Positions 8,472-18,356 are shown, numbered from the stretch's first letter. The stretch: 64,000 bases of DNA from Amaurobius ferox (GCA_951213105.1 OX578155.1:28660857-28724856), one strand, 5' to 3'. A program made the numbers and translations. Notes: generated by a model not told the origin, from the sequence alone.

Positions 8472-11400
8472 GTGGGGAGGGAGCGTGACCCGGTGAGCCG
8501 GCCGGACAACCGAACTGGACGGATTGACCATGGGCGTGGCAAACCGAACACGGACGACCAGAAGAAACAATGCCCACGAACAACCGAAATGGTGAGAAAG
8601 CAAAGGCCAGAAAGGGTGAGTGGATCACAAGTCCCTGGCCCCTCCAACAGGGAAGAGTTATTACCAAGGAGAAACAAACAAACTTGGCGATCCACAAACT
8701 GGAAAAAGCACGACGACCCAGAAAGATATAAAAAGGTTGAAGTGTATGAGACTAATGGAACGAAAGTGCCACCCCCTCGCACATCAGGTGATGGGCTCAG
8801 TAGCGAAAGCTTCTCGCTGGATGAGTTTCCCGCCCTCCCTTCGCGCATTCAATTGTGCAGTCTGCTAAGCCCCATCAAGGATCCGGAAACCGAACCGGTG
8901 AGCCACCCTGCTGGAGAAGACAGCACCAGGCAGAGTGTACCCTATGCTGAAGTGGCAGGTAGAAGCAGCACACATGTGACAGCAAATAACACTAATGACA
9001 ACCATGACGTGACGCGGGAAAGAGTGATCGGACTCAGGTGCCCGGACAACAATGGTGTCATAAATGGGAGGCTGCATCTCGTGTACCCGATGTCGGAACT
9101 GCTTCGCTGTACACAGAATGATTGCAACAAGATCTTTAAGCACGCAAACTGGTACTCTAGTAAGCATGCCCTGATCCGACACCTTAAAAGGATACACAGG
9201 GTGCAGTTGAACGACGAAAGGGTGGTGAGATGGTGCTCATACTGTGAGCGGACCATTGGACCTAAGATAAAAACTCATGGATGCTTCAAGAATACCCCCA
9301 CCACGATCCCGTACGTCGCTGACCTCGGGCACAACTGCAGCCAATGCAAAATGTCATTCCCAACCAGATTGTCACTGAGCAAGCATACGAGTGGGCATAG
9401 ATGTGCGGCCTTGAAAGCCAAATATAACCCGAAGCGTGGCGACAACCGGGTCGCGGATATCCGGGCGACTAACGTTACGGACGGAGGTGAGCGCCCAGCT
9501 GGGAGACAAGTGAATGGAACATACTATGTCCCCTCAAATAGTGCTGATAACAATGCCGCGCAAACCATACATGGACCTGGGGATGTCTCGGCTGCCAGAA
9601 CTAGGAATGTCAACACCGAGCGCTCGGGTCGGGTCACGGTGGACAAGAACCTGAAGGACCACCTGATCCCACTGGATATGAATGAAATTCGAAATTGGGA
9701 CCGGTCAATTAAGAAAAGGACCACCATCAACGACAAACTGCGGGAAGGACTTGCTAAATCATCTAGAATGAGCCCCCATGGCGAGCTCGATAGCAATAGC
9801 AGAACGGGAAATGTGAACCACAACAGTCACTCCCAAAACTCTGGAACCATCCTGGGGAATGATGTAAACTTTGAGTCCACCAACAAGTTTAGTGCCCTCC
9901 AAGAACATTGTGCCGATAATGAACAGAGGTTGGAGGTGGACTCTGAGGTCATTGAACTTCGCAATACCCCTGGACCTAGACGCAGGAAACGCAGGGTGGT
10001 ACTGAATGCAAGTAACGATACGCGCGAGCCAAGGCGGGTGAGAAACTCCAATGCTGCCACACACGAACCATCGTCGCCCATACATAGCCCGACAAGTGAT
10101 TCGCAAGTATCCCTCAACGAGGAAGTCCAGCTACCCACGGACGTCAACCCTGAAACTGATAGACTCGTGGATAGAATCACTGACAGCAACAGGGTTAGAG
10201 CCACGGACGAACCCGGCCCTCTTGGCCACTTCGTGGAATTACTTGAACCTTTTGCCGTTGACAACCCGAACAGAGAATGGAATGAGTTCGAAGACATTGT
10301 CAAGGAGGTGGTGGCTGCCACTGCGATCTTTGTGAAACTCCCTGAGCCCAAGGAGTACAGTGGCAGTCCCGGCTCAAAAAATATGAGCCACAAGACACTA
10401 CAAATGCTGTACAGAAGAAACAGACGTCGGGCTGTACGAAGTATCCTTGAAGAAGATTCCGCCTTCTGTGGATGGGAGCCTCACTTGTTACAAGATGAAA
10501 TGCAGGCCATCCAGAACCAATCAGATGAGATCGATCTAGCCATCTTCCAGAGGGCAAGGAACAGCGGCACCCAAGAAAGTGGCATTGACACCGACCCCTT
10601 CACAGCTGAAGAGGTCGCTGCGAAGCTCCGGAAATGCGAGAACTCCGCACCTGGCCCGGACCGTATTACGTACAACCACTGGCGGGCTGCGGACCCGGAC
10701 GCTGAACTACTCGCACGGATATTTAACGTATGCCTGAAATACGGACGTATACCTGAAACATGGAAGAAATCCCGAACAATCCTCCTCCACAAGGGCGGGG
10801 ACAAGGAGGTAATCTCGAACTGGCGGCCAATTGCACTGGGTTGCACGCTGGCCAAGCTCTACGCGGGGTGCCTCGCGAGGCGGTTCGTTGACTGGGCGGA
10901 GTCCACTGGTGCCTTTTCAAGGTGCCAGAAGGGATTCTTACCTTTCGACGGCTGCTTCGAGAATAACTTCGTAGTGGAGCAGCGGCTGGCGAACTCCCGG
11001 TGCACAAAAAGAGACACATGCCTGGCCTCATTAGATATATCCAACGCCTTTGGAACCATAAGCCACGAGGTCCTGATGTCGGCACTTGGGGCGCTCGGCG
11101 TCGGTTCGGGATTCATCAAGATAGTCAGTGAGATGTACAACAGCAACGTCACTGAGTACTCAACAGAAAAAGGGCTGACTGACCCAGTGAGAATAACAAG
11201 AGGTGTGCGACAGGGTTGCCCGCTTAGCGGCCTCCTGTTCAATAGCTGCATCAACCCTGTCCTGGAGAAGATCCAAGAGGAGCACGTCGAGCACGTCATA
11301 TTAGCCTACGCCGACGACGTGATCATCATTGGGGACACTCCAGAAATACTGCAAGAACGCATTAACACATTTCACATTGAGTGCTCCAAAATTGGACTGC

Positions 11401-13400
11401 GACTCAACCCTAAAAAGTGCTACTCGATGCACCTCTCAGGGAAGCCCCCTGTTGGTACCAGACCCTCAGTCTTCTACGTCGACAACGAGCCCATCAAGGC
11501 CCTGGAGGATGGGGAACCAGGGAAGTTTCTCGGTAAGCCAATTGGCTACACCCTTGCATCGTCACATAAAACTGAGGAGGACTTCATGGACGCAGCGACA
11601 AAGATTCTCACGTCCAAACTAGCACCGTGGCAGCGGATCAACGCGGCGAAGACCTTCCTGTTCCCGTCCTTTGCCTACGCAATGCGGACGGGACAGCTCA
11701 GCAAATCGGCATGGAATCGTATCGACAAACACATCAAGCCCATGCTGAGGAAAACCCTGTACATCCCCGGAACCTCGTCGACTGACTATTTATATGGGGA
11801 CTCCTCACTTGGAATGATGGGGGTGCCAATAGCCTCTGAAGACTCCGAGATAGCATATATCGATGGAACCTTCAAGCTATTGGCCTCTGAGGACGAGTCC
11901 GTCAGGAGCCTGGCATGGGCGGAGCTAAAGAAGGTTGTTGTGCATCGGTCGCGGATCCCTGCACCCGGACCACAACAGATAGAAGAATTCATGAATGGCT
12001 GCCCTCTTGAACGCGATGCGAAGTCTAAATCAATTTGGTCCTCGGCAAGGACTGCCTCTCGAAGGCTGGGCGTCACTTGGTCCTTTTACACAGACGACAC
12101 CTTTGACCTTACATACGAGGGAGAATTGATAAATAAAAGGAGACAGATCTACAGGAAATTGAGGACCCTCAGTAAGAAAAAACGCAGCAGAAGACTCATG
12201 ACCCTACCGCACCAAGGGAAGTCCTTTCCCTGTGTGGCTTCACACAAGGCAAGTAACCACTTCTTCTCTGAAGGGAGCTTCACCCGGTTTGCGGACTGGC
12301 GCTTTATACATAAGGCCAGACTGGGTCTAGCTCCACTGAATGCCTACAAGCGGAATACCCCTCAGGTGGCAAAATATTGTAGGAAATGTCATGAGTTCTT
12401 CGAAACCCTACCGCATGTATTGTGTCACTGTAAACACAACATGCTGAACATAACTAAAAGGCACAACGACCTCCTGAACCGGATCGTCATCGCTGCCAAA
12501 GGGAGGTGGCAGGTACTTTATGTCAATCAGCGAGCCGACCCATCGACCCTACGGCCCGATCTTGTACTAAAGAAGGGAAGATCGATACTAATAGTAGACG
12601 CCACGTTCACCTATGAGAATGGCCCCGATGCCTTCAAGCTCGCAAGGGCAAGAAAAGAGGAAAAATATCAGGCCGTGGTGGACTACTATAAAAAGCTAGG
12701 GTTTGAAGACACCAGGTGTGACGCCATCGTGATGGGACCGTTAGGCTCTTGGGACCGGGCTAACGACCGGGTCATGCTACGTATCTGTTCCCGGAAGTAC
12801 TTGCTGACGCTCAGGAAACTGGCGGTCAGCGATGCTATCCGTACAAGCCGGGACTTATACATAGAGTTCTTGACCGGTAGGAAGCAGGTCCCCGGCCCCG
12901 GGCGCACCGATTACAATAAAAGAAATGAAGAAATCGTGGCCAGAATGGCAGATGACTACGACTTCAAATTGGATGAACTAGATGCCGAAGCCGAGCAGAG
13001 GGATGAAAATGAGCACGGACTTGAAGACGACTTACAGCCTGGCAACACAAGAACAGAAGAACCCGGAGCAGAAATACCCAATGCAATGGTTGTTGTGCCT
13101 GACGACGCACTGCCCAATGTGGCGACTCGGTGGATGGGTGCATCCAAACTGCACGCTGAAATTCGGGACCTACTCCAGAGCTGCAGGCTGAACCCGGAAG
13201 CAAATCAGCAGCCTAACCTGGTAGCACAAGACCATATAATCAGTGACAGACCAAGCATCAACCAGCGACCTGAGCAGTCCCCCCTGCATCACCGCCCATC
13301 AACTACCGTGATGCAATCATCCATGGGGACTCCCCCCCCCCCTGCCCGCACTGGCCTTCGACATCGACTTTGGCCTCCGATGCAGCCAAGTTGGCCATGA
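8472..13400 (+). CDS. Zinc-finger / reverse transcriptase / restriction-like endonuclease polyprotein (copy 2)
   Basis: A 1,642-codon frame, essentially identical to the copy-1 protein. Same three zinc fingers (from C213, C255, C289), RT with YADD at 946-949, CCHC knuckle from C1303 and RLE residues P1362-D1363 and D1376. One clear amino-acid difference from copy 1 is FEDTR in place of FEDTK. There is no ATG in the first 39 codons; the frame is open upstream into the C tract. The C terminus differs because the last tract has 11 C (13,332-13,342) against 9 in copy 1, giving an alternative short end. All catalytic motifs are intact, so this copy could be recently active if the frame joins are real in the RNA. 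Confidence 0.9.
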   Translation: MGRERDPVSRPDNRTGRIDHGRGKPNTDDQKKQCPRTTEMVRKQRPERVSGSQVPGPSNREELLPRRNKQTWRSTNWKKHDDPERYKKVEVYETNGTKVPPPRTSGDGLSSESFSLDEFPALPSRIQLCSLLSPIKDPETEPVSHPAGEDSTRQSVPYAEVAGRSSTHVTANNTNDNHDVTRERVIGLRCPDNNGVINGRLHLVYPMSELLRCTQNDCNKIFKHANWYSSKHALIRHLKRIHRVQLNDERVVRWCSYCERTIGPKIKTHGCFKNTPTTIPYVADLGHNCSQCKMSFPTRLSLSKHTSGHRCAALKAKYNPKRGDNRVADIRATNVTDGGERPAGRQVNGTYYVPSNSADNNAAQTIHGPGDVSAARTRNVNTERSGRVTVDKNLKDHLIPLDMNEIRNWDRSIKKRTTINDKLREGLAKSSRMSPHGELDSNSRTGNVNHNSHSQNSGTILGNDVNFESTNKFSALQEHCADNEQRLEVDSEVIELRNTPGPRRRKRRVVLNASNDTREPRRVRNSNAATHEPSSPIHSPTSDSQVSLNEEVQLPTDVNPETDRLVDRITDSNRVRATDEPGPLGHFVELLEPFAVDNPNREWNEFEDIVKEVVAATAIFVKLPEPKEYSGSPGSKNMSHKTLQMLYRRNRRRAVRSILEEDSAFCGWEPHLLQDEMQAIQNQSDEIDLAIFQRARNSGTQESGIDTDPFTAEEVAAKLRKCENSAPGPDRITYNHWRAADPDAELLARIFNVCLKYGRIPETWKKSRTILLHKGGDKEVISNWRPIALGCTLAKLYAGCLARRFVDWAESTGAFSRCQKGFLPFDGCFENNFVVEQRLANSRCTKRDTCLASLDISNAFGTISHEVLMSALGALGVGSGFIKIVSEMYNSNVTEYSTEKGLTDPVRITRGVRQGCPLSGLLFNSCINPVLEKIQEEHVEHVILAYADDVIIIGDTPEILQERINTFHIECSKIGLRLNPKKCYSMHLSGKPPVGTRPSVFYVDNEPIKALEDGEPGKFLGKPIGYTLASSHKTEEDFMDAATKILTSKLAPWQRINAAKTFLFPSFAYAMRTGQLSKSAWNRIDKHIKPMLRKTLYIPGTSSTDYLYGDSSLGMMGVPIASEDSEIAYIDGTFKLLASEDESVRSLAWAELKKVVVHRSRIPAPGPQQIEEFMNGCPLERDAKSKSIWSSARTASRRLGVTWSFYTDDTFDLTYEGELINKRRQIYRKLRTLSKKKRSRRLMTLPHQGKSFPCVASHKASNHFFSEGSFTRFADWRFIHKARLGLAPLNAYKRNTPQVAKYCRKCHEFFETLPHVLCHCKHNMLNITKRHNDLLNRIVIAAKGRWQVLYVNQRADPSTLRPDLVLKKGRSILIVDATFTYENGPDAFKLARARKEEKYQAVVDYYKKLGFEDTRCDAIVMGPLGSWDRANDRVMLRICSRKYLLTLRKLAVSDAIRTSRDLYIEFLTGRKQVPGPGRTDYNKRNEEIVARMADDYDFKLDELDAEAEQRDENEHGLEDDLQPGNTRTEEPGAEIPNAMVVVPDDALPNVATRWMGASKLHAEIRDLLQSCRLNPEANQQPNLVAQDHIISDRPSINQRPEQSPLHHRPSTTVMQSSMGTPPPPARTGLRHRLWPPMQPSWP

Positions 13401-13434
13401 ACTGAACACCCCTACCGCTGCCGAGAGCAACCTG

Positions 13435-13797
13435 ATGCAAATTGGTGATGACAAAATCAACAACTCCGTCTCCAATCTATCATTCTCGGGAGTATTTGCC
13501 ACAGGAAGCAAAGGTGGCGCCACAAGCGAGTCCGCACGCTTGGCCACATCTACAGTCGGTGGCGAAGAACTAAACTTCGAATGCTCCAGCTCTGCCTCGC
13601 TGGCCTCCGTATCGGAATTAGTCACAACCTCAAAGAAACTTATGACCAGGGATGACCGAACACCAGACCCAACTGCACCATGGACGGGGGGCCAGCGCTC
13701 AACGGACGTCAACAAAGAAGGAACCGGAGTGGATGACCACCAAGAAGAGAAACCTGAGGAAGATGAACCAGCTGGGTTCAGACCTACGCCTCACTAA
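13435..13797 (+). CDS. Conserved acidic C-terminal tail, out of frame (copy 2)
   Basis: This is the same 120-codon tail as in copy 1, with RDDRTPD in place of RDERTPD. It is separated from the polyprotein frame only by the 11-C tract; 10 C would join them. Function unknown. Confidence 0.6.
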   Translation: MQIGDDKINNSVSNLSFSGVFATGSKGGATSESARLATSTVGGEELNFECSSSASLASVSELVTTSKKLMTRDDRTPDPTAPWTGGQRSTDVNKEGTGVDDHQEEKPEEDEPAGFRPTPH

Positions 13798-13885
13798 ATA
13801 ATGTATATATTTATGCTATGTAATTACCTAATGTATTTTTATATTATTGTAGAAATGTATATTTTGGCTCCATATGCCACATGTA

Positions 13886-13912
13886 AATAAAATATATTAC
13901 ACATGAAATCAC

Positions 13913-13940
<28 letters not shown>
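13886..13940 (+). promoter_or_regulatory. Polyadenylation signal and internal poly(A) tract (copy 2)
   Basis: AATAAA at 13,886-13,891 and 28 A at 13,913-13,940, followed by the 103-bp terminal segment before the U2 junction at 14,044. Confidence 0.65.
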
Positions 13941-13944
<4 letters not shown>

Positions 13945-14043
13945 AGGATGGTATTGGGTGGAATGTATGATGTCAAAAACTACAGAATGATGAAAATGAT
14001 TTTACATTCTGGAAAAACAACTGACATTCCCCCTTTACCAAAA

Positions 14044-14187
14044 CTGTTCTTATTAGCTTAATATCTAATAGGAAGTCGACTGACTTCCATGATATTGAAT
14101 TAATTTTTGAACATTGGCGTGTGGTTTAGAATTTATTCTACCCAAGCCGCAGGTTGCTTCGCAATTGCACTGCATGCGCTAGCGGCC
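14044..14187 (+). ncRNA. U2 snRNA-like 3' part, copy b
   Basis: The same structure as copy a: stem IIa with TTATTAG / CTAATA, stem IIb, AATTTTTGA Sm site, stems III and IV. A 3' box close to consensus (GTTAAAGCAGAA, 14,195-14,206) follows. It is preceded by the element 3' end, so the U2 5' domain is missing. Confidence 0.75.
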
Positions 14188-14723
14188 TTTATATGTTAAA
14201 GCAGAACAAATATACTTTTCTTATTTTTCGATTGCACTTTTCGTAATAGGTGCACTTATTTGCTCCATTGTGGAGACATGTACTAATGCTATAAAAATCG
14301 TAAGACTCCACTATGGAGATATTTCTGTTATCTCTTATATATATAGATAAATGATTCCATTTAATAATGTAAAATTGGTAAGATTACGGCCCCAGCGCTA
14401 ACACACCAATGACAAATAGAAAAGGTTTGTCTGTACAAATAATTAAATCAACATTTACCGCAACTAAGCAAACAGTTTTTTGCCGTGAAAATAGCATTTT
14501 GTTATTTGCCTGGAAAGACAAGCGAATTGTAACATTACTCAATACTAAAAGCAGGGATGCAAAATGGCATCAGAATATTTCGCGGTGGTGATAAGTCCAG
14601 CGTGGTTTTAGACGTCGATCGAACAGATGCTACATTATGCTACTTCCTATTGTTTTTTGCGCAAAAGTCTTAAATGGTGGCGAAAATTATTCTTTTGGGG
14701 GTAGGCATTTATATGCTAAGTAA
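14188..14723 (+). other. U2-array spacer without gene
   Basis: Non-coding spacer, repeated at 14,868-15,410 and 34,960-35,580. It holds two short hairpins with the same stem CTCCA/TGGAG (14,263-14,275 and 14,306-14,318) and a 60-codon open frame (14,409-14,591). That frame is broken by a stop in the third copy, so I do not call it a gene. The last 17 bp before the next U2 (14,707-14,723, containing GCTAAG) are unique to this spacer. They could be a deleted remnant of the U2 5' stem-loop. Confidence 0.5.
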
Positions 14724-14867
14724 CTGTTCTTATTAGCTTAATATCTAATAGGAAGTCGATTGACTTCCACGATATTGAATTAATTTTTGAACATTGGCAT
14801 GTGGTTTAGAATTTATTCTACCCAAGCCGCGGGTTGCTTCGCAATTGCACTACATGCGCTAGCGGCC
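14724..14867 (+). ncRNA. U2 snRNA-like 3' part, copy c
   Basis: Same elements as the other copies. Unusually, no retrotransposon end abuts it; spacer sequence ending GCTAAGTAA does. A 3'-box-like motif (GCTAAAGCAGAAG) is at 14,878-14,890. Confidence 0.7.
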
Positions 14868-15879
14868 TTTATAATATGCTAAAGCAGAAGAAATACACTT
14901 TTCTTATTTTTCGATTGCACTTTTCGTAATAGGTGCACTTATTTGCTCCATTGTGGAGACATGTACTAATGCTATAGAAATCGTAAGACTCCAACTATGG
15001 AGATATTTCTGTTATCTCTTATATATATAGATAAATGATTCCATTTAATAATGTAAAATTGGTAAGATTACGGCCCCAGCGCTAACACACCAATGACAAA
15101 TAGAAAAGGTTTGTCTGTACAAATAATTAAATCAACATTTACCGCAACTAAGCAAACAGTTTTTTGCCGTGAAAATAGCATTTTGTTATTTGCCTGGAAA
15201 GACAAGCGAATTGTAACATTACTCAATACTAAAAGCAGGGATGCAAAATGGCATCAGAATATTTCGCGGTGGTGATAAGTCCAGCGTGGTTTTAGACGTC
15301 GATCGAACAGATGCTACATTATGCTACATAGAACATTATGCTACTTCCTATTGTTTTTTGCGCAAAAGTCTTAAATGGTGGCGAAAATTATTCTTTTGGG
15401 GGTAGGAGATTTGTACAGTTACGCGTAATAACCACACCTCCTCAATCTGTTGCTATGTATTATAATAATAAATCTCGAGTTGTTAAGGGATAATGTATAT
15501 ATTTTTCGATGACGCACGCATTGATACTTAAAAAAATTTAAACTATTTCAACCATTCACGAGAAGTTACTTTGCTCTGCAAATGTCAGTCTAACCTCTGG
15601 GGATATAATGCGAATGTAACCCCTTTAATACCTTTGTAAATGTTAACACAAATGAATATGCACTCACTAATGAAATCAGAATGGTGAATATCCAATAAGT
15701 GGATTGGAAATATAAATCAGATGAAAATGTTAAGATAAATACGGATGGAAATGTTGGTCATGTGATCGTAAATAACGAGGTAAATTTTGTAATTGCATCT
15801 GCTAATGGTCATGTTAATGGTGAATAGCCAGGCACTTTGACTCTCATCATTCGCCATACATTGGCCAGAACGTGAACCA
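14868..15879. other. Spacer and non-coding flank, shared by A and B
   Basis: The first 540 bp repeat the U2 spacer. The rest is AT-rich sequence found again at 35,580-36,057, with no supported gene. It includes one example (near 15,828-15,856) of a dispersed motif, CCAGGCACTTTGA-CATTCG, that also occurs inside the satellite array. Confidence 0.5.
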
Positions 15880-16323
15880 CCTCTCCGTCGTCGTCGTTGA
15901 TGAAGCACCTGGCGTTGCCGCCTTTATCTTCTGTGCTGTGTGATTCGTTGTACTGTAGCTTTAACATTACTTGTAAACTTGAAAAGTCCGTAGAAGTAGA
16001 ACGTCCCCTGATAGGCGGGGCATCGTCGCAAGAGCTGGCGCCAAGCACGTGAAGCACGCGAGAACAAGTCCATACACAATCAGCACGGAGTGAGACCGTG
16101 GGAAAGTCCTAATGCTTGAAACAGGTGGTGTACAGATGATGAGGCATGTGGGAGGAGTCTCGATGCTTGAACTGTTGATGAACAGGTGTTAAGGCACGTA
16201 GTGAAGGTCCAAATGCTTGAACAGGTGATGAGGCACGTAGCGAAAGTCCAAATGCTTGAACAGGTAATGAGGGTAGTGACCATAATGAGATAACACAGAA
16301 AGCCAGCCAAAAGAAAGCAAAAC

Positions 16324-17275
16324 TTAGATTTGGGGGGTTTGATTTTTTAGGATTTTTGCGACCATATCAACAATTTGGAATGTTTTAGTCATAGCATCCT
16401 CCTCACTTTTCAGAATTTGTACAACATCTTTAAGAATGCTACTGATTTTACTTATATCTACATATTTTTCTACCTCTTTGTAGAGACTCAAAAACTCAAG
16501 AAAAGTGTTTCCACTCGCGGTTTGAGGGTTTTTGTCCAGCCCAGGTTGCGCTTGGACTAAGTGCTCGCCAGTAGTTCCTTCTACCGTTTCGGCAGTTGCC
16601 GGCACTTCCTGTGCAGGGGGGGATCTCTTAGTGGGAAGGGGGGGAAAGTTATCCTCGCCAAGGGTGGGTGAAGTTTTTACAGTTTTTGTGGTTTGCTGGA
16701 TTTTTTTCAATTCCTGGGTTTTTTTCCTAAACCAGGGGTTTTGGGGACAGTGCCTAAAATTTGCCGGGTGGGATCCTGCGCAGTTGGCGCATTTCGCCGG
16801 GGTGTCTCTATTTTTTGTACAGTTTCTCGTGGGATGATCTTCGCCGCATTTAAGGCAGCGGGGGGGGGGGGGGGAGGGTACACTGGTCAGAATGATGGTT
16901 CCAAAGTTGGCAATTGTAACACATTTTATGGCCTCTTGCCTTAAAAAGTTGAACTTTAATTTGCATAGAAAACAGGGAATTTACTTCATAAATCCTCGCC
17001 CATCCCTCCGCCGGCTCAAGTCCGACCAAGAAGATGGGGAGGGGGGTCCTATCTCGTTTATTTCTTAGCTGAGTAATCCTCACAATTTTAAAGCCTAGCG
17101 TGGCAAGCTCTTTTTTTACATCCTCAATGCTGGTGTTAGTGGGCAAGCCCTTTATTACTACCTTCCTCGGCCTATCCGTTTTTAGGTTTAAGGAGCTGAA
17201 AGGAATCCCCTCACGGGTTAAGTGAGCCTGCACACTCCTGTAGTCCTCAACGGACCCAGGAGTGATCCGGATCAC
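16324..17275 (-). pseudogene. Gag-like ORF1 C-terminal part, frameshifted
   Basis: This continues ORF1 after a TGA at 17,276-17,278. It encodes a PRE_C2HC-type domain (SLNLKTDRP, VIKGLPTNTSIEDV) and zinc knuckle 1 (CYNCQLWNHHSDQC). The frame is then lost in a run of 15 G (16,860-16,874). In the next frame, knuckles 2 and 3 follow (CLKCGEDHPTRNC and CANCAGSHPANFRHC), then the C-terminal frame from 16,710 to the stop at 16,324. Three CCHC knuckles are typical of LINE ORF1 RNA-binding proteins. Without the stop and the homopolymer shift the protein would be about 660 aa. Confidence 0.75.
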
Positions 17276-18310
17276 TCAACCCATGAGAAGACCCTGAACT
17301 TTATTATCTAGTGATTTGTTTAAGTCCTCTATTAGGGCTCCCCAATTAATTGTGGAGTCCACGTAGAAGGACGCGACTTTTTCCTTAGGGGAGGGGGGCG
17401 CATCAGTCATTTCGACTTCCTCCTCGTTAAGTTTGCTGAATTTATTTTTAGTCTGAATTTCCTGGGAATTTGATTTAGAAGTAGAAGGTTTACTACTATT
17501 AGAAGTTTTTAATTTTTTGGATTTAGGCTGGGTGATATACCCCTCAAGTTTGCTAAACATTTCGTGCTTAAATTTCAGATATAACTCATCTTCAGATTTA
17601 GTTTTCCTATTTCTACACATATCATATACAAGATCATAAGATTTCCTATTAGTTAAAGTACTAATGTTAGGGTGGCTGGCTAGCAGATTAGCGTCAGAAA
17701 TGGTACCTGTTATTATAGTCCTGAGCATCTTGGCCCGATCGAAGTCGATCTCGTCCTCTTCCAGATCCATCTCCAGTCTGGCGATGATCCAGTCATAAAC
17801 CTTGAAATGGCTGTATATTTTCCACTCGGTGGTGTCTTTCTTGATCTGGTCACTCCCACGTCCCAGGGTCTTGATGTACGCTGCCTCGTAAACAGCTGCA
17901 CTTGGGGTTTCATCGCCCTCCGATGTGGAATCCGACTCTCCTTGAGCCTGGTCCTCCATGACTTCGGCCCAGTCCATCTTGTCTTTAGTCACCCGCTGCT
18001 CCACGTGCTTGGCTGACGCTCCTTGCGCCATTTTCACGGCAGCTGGCTCCACAATCTTTATCCCGTCCATATTGTACCGAAGATCTTGAGTAAAATCCAC
18101 AGAAATGTCCTCCATAAGCTTTCTCCAGCCATGTCTACCTCTCCAATCTCTCAAAATTTCCACGTCGATCTTCACTGGCTCCGCAGAAATCTGCTCGCTC
18201 GAATATCTACCATGCTGTATCACTAACTCCTTCCATGCTCGAAATCCTTCTGCTTCCACTGGTGAAATGAAGAGTTCCTCCACCTTTGTGATAGTCCTTT
18301 GCACTTCCAT
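17276..18310 (-). CDS. Gag-like ORF1 N-terminal part of the gag-only LINE
   Basis: A 344-codon frame beginning ATG at 18,310. The N-terminal half has no domain I recognise. Residues about 250-300 are Lys/Ser-rich (KSKKLKTSNSSKPS) and the C-terminal 40 residues lead into the PRE_C2HC region. It ends at a TGA (17,276-17,278), and the downstream reading frame continues in register, so this is one ORF1 with a nonsense codon. The N terminus does not resemble that of the other LINE in this window, although the zinc-knuckle region does. Confidence 0.65.
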   Translation of the reverse strand: MEVQRTITKVEELFISPVEAEGFRAWKELVIQHGRYSSEQISAEPVKIDVEILRDWRGRHGWRKLMEDISVDFTQDLRYNMDGIKIVEPAAVKMAQGASAKHVEQRVTKDKMDWAEVMEDQAQGESDSTSEGDETPSAAVYEAAYIKTLGRGSDQIKKDTTEWKIYSHFKVYDWIIARLEMDLEEDEIDFDRAKMLRTIITGTISDANLLASHPNISTLTNRKSYDLVYDMCRNRKTKSEDELYLKFKHEMFSKLEGYITQPKSKKLKTSNSSKPSTSKSNSQEIQTKNKFSKLNEEEVEMTDAPPSPKEKVASFYVDSTINWGALIEDLNKSLDNKVQGLLMG

Positions 18311-18356
18311 CGTAAGTTACTTTTGCCCGACGCGGTTTACTAAAAAACGTGAACCA

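Larger units (their letters stand above)
7150..14043 (+). mobile_element. RLE-type non-LTR retrotransposon, U2-associated (Utopia/NeSL-like), copy 2
   Basis: This is a direct tandem copy of the unit at 59-6,960 with the same junctions on both sides. The N-terminal ORF is uninterrupted here. The near-identity and the shared odd 5' end show that the 7,091-bp unit (element plus U2 3' half plus 3' box) was duplicated as a block or amplified recently, rather than by two independent insertions. Confidence 0.75.
15880..18345 (-). mobile_element. Gag-only jockey-like LINE, with target-site duplication
   Basis: A 2,466-bp insertion flanked by an 11-bp duplication AACGTGAACCA (15,869-15,879 and 18,346-18,356); copy B has the single empty site at 36,047-36,057. 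On the minus strand it contains a 35-bp 5' UTR, ORF1 only (18,310 to 16,324), and a 3' region with degenerate 39-51-bp repeats (about 16,105-16,275). Nothing resembling endonuclease or RT is present. The last 45 bases form a hairpin, GGCG-GCAA-CGCC (15,911-15,922), followed by AGGTGCTTC. This matches the 3' end of the full LINE at 19,773 in structure and position, so it was probably mobilised in trans. Confidence 0.8.

Noticed and set aside
1381..13400. R2 insertion in 28S rDNA
   Set aside because: The protein is R2-like, but both flanks are U2-like or spacer sequence, with no rDNA recognised.
14409..14591. 60-codon ORF repeated at 15,093-15,275
   Set aside because: Lies in U2 spacer; the third spacer copy (near 35,288) has an in-frame stop, and the copies are identical only because the spacer is duplicated.
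15717..16310. Small minus-strand ORFs near the gag-only LINE 3' end
   Set aside because: They span the insertion junction or the 3' repeats and show no domain; chance frames.
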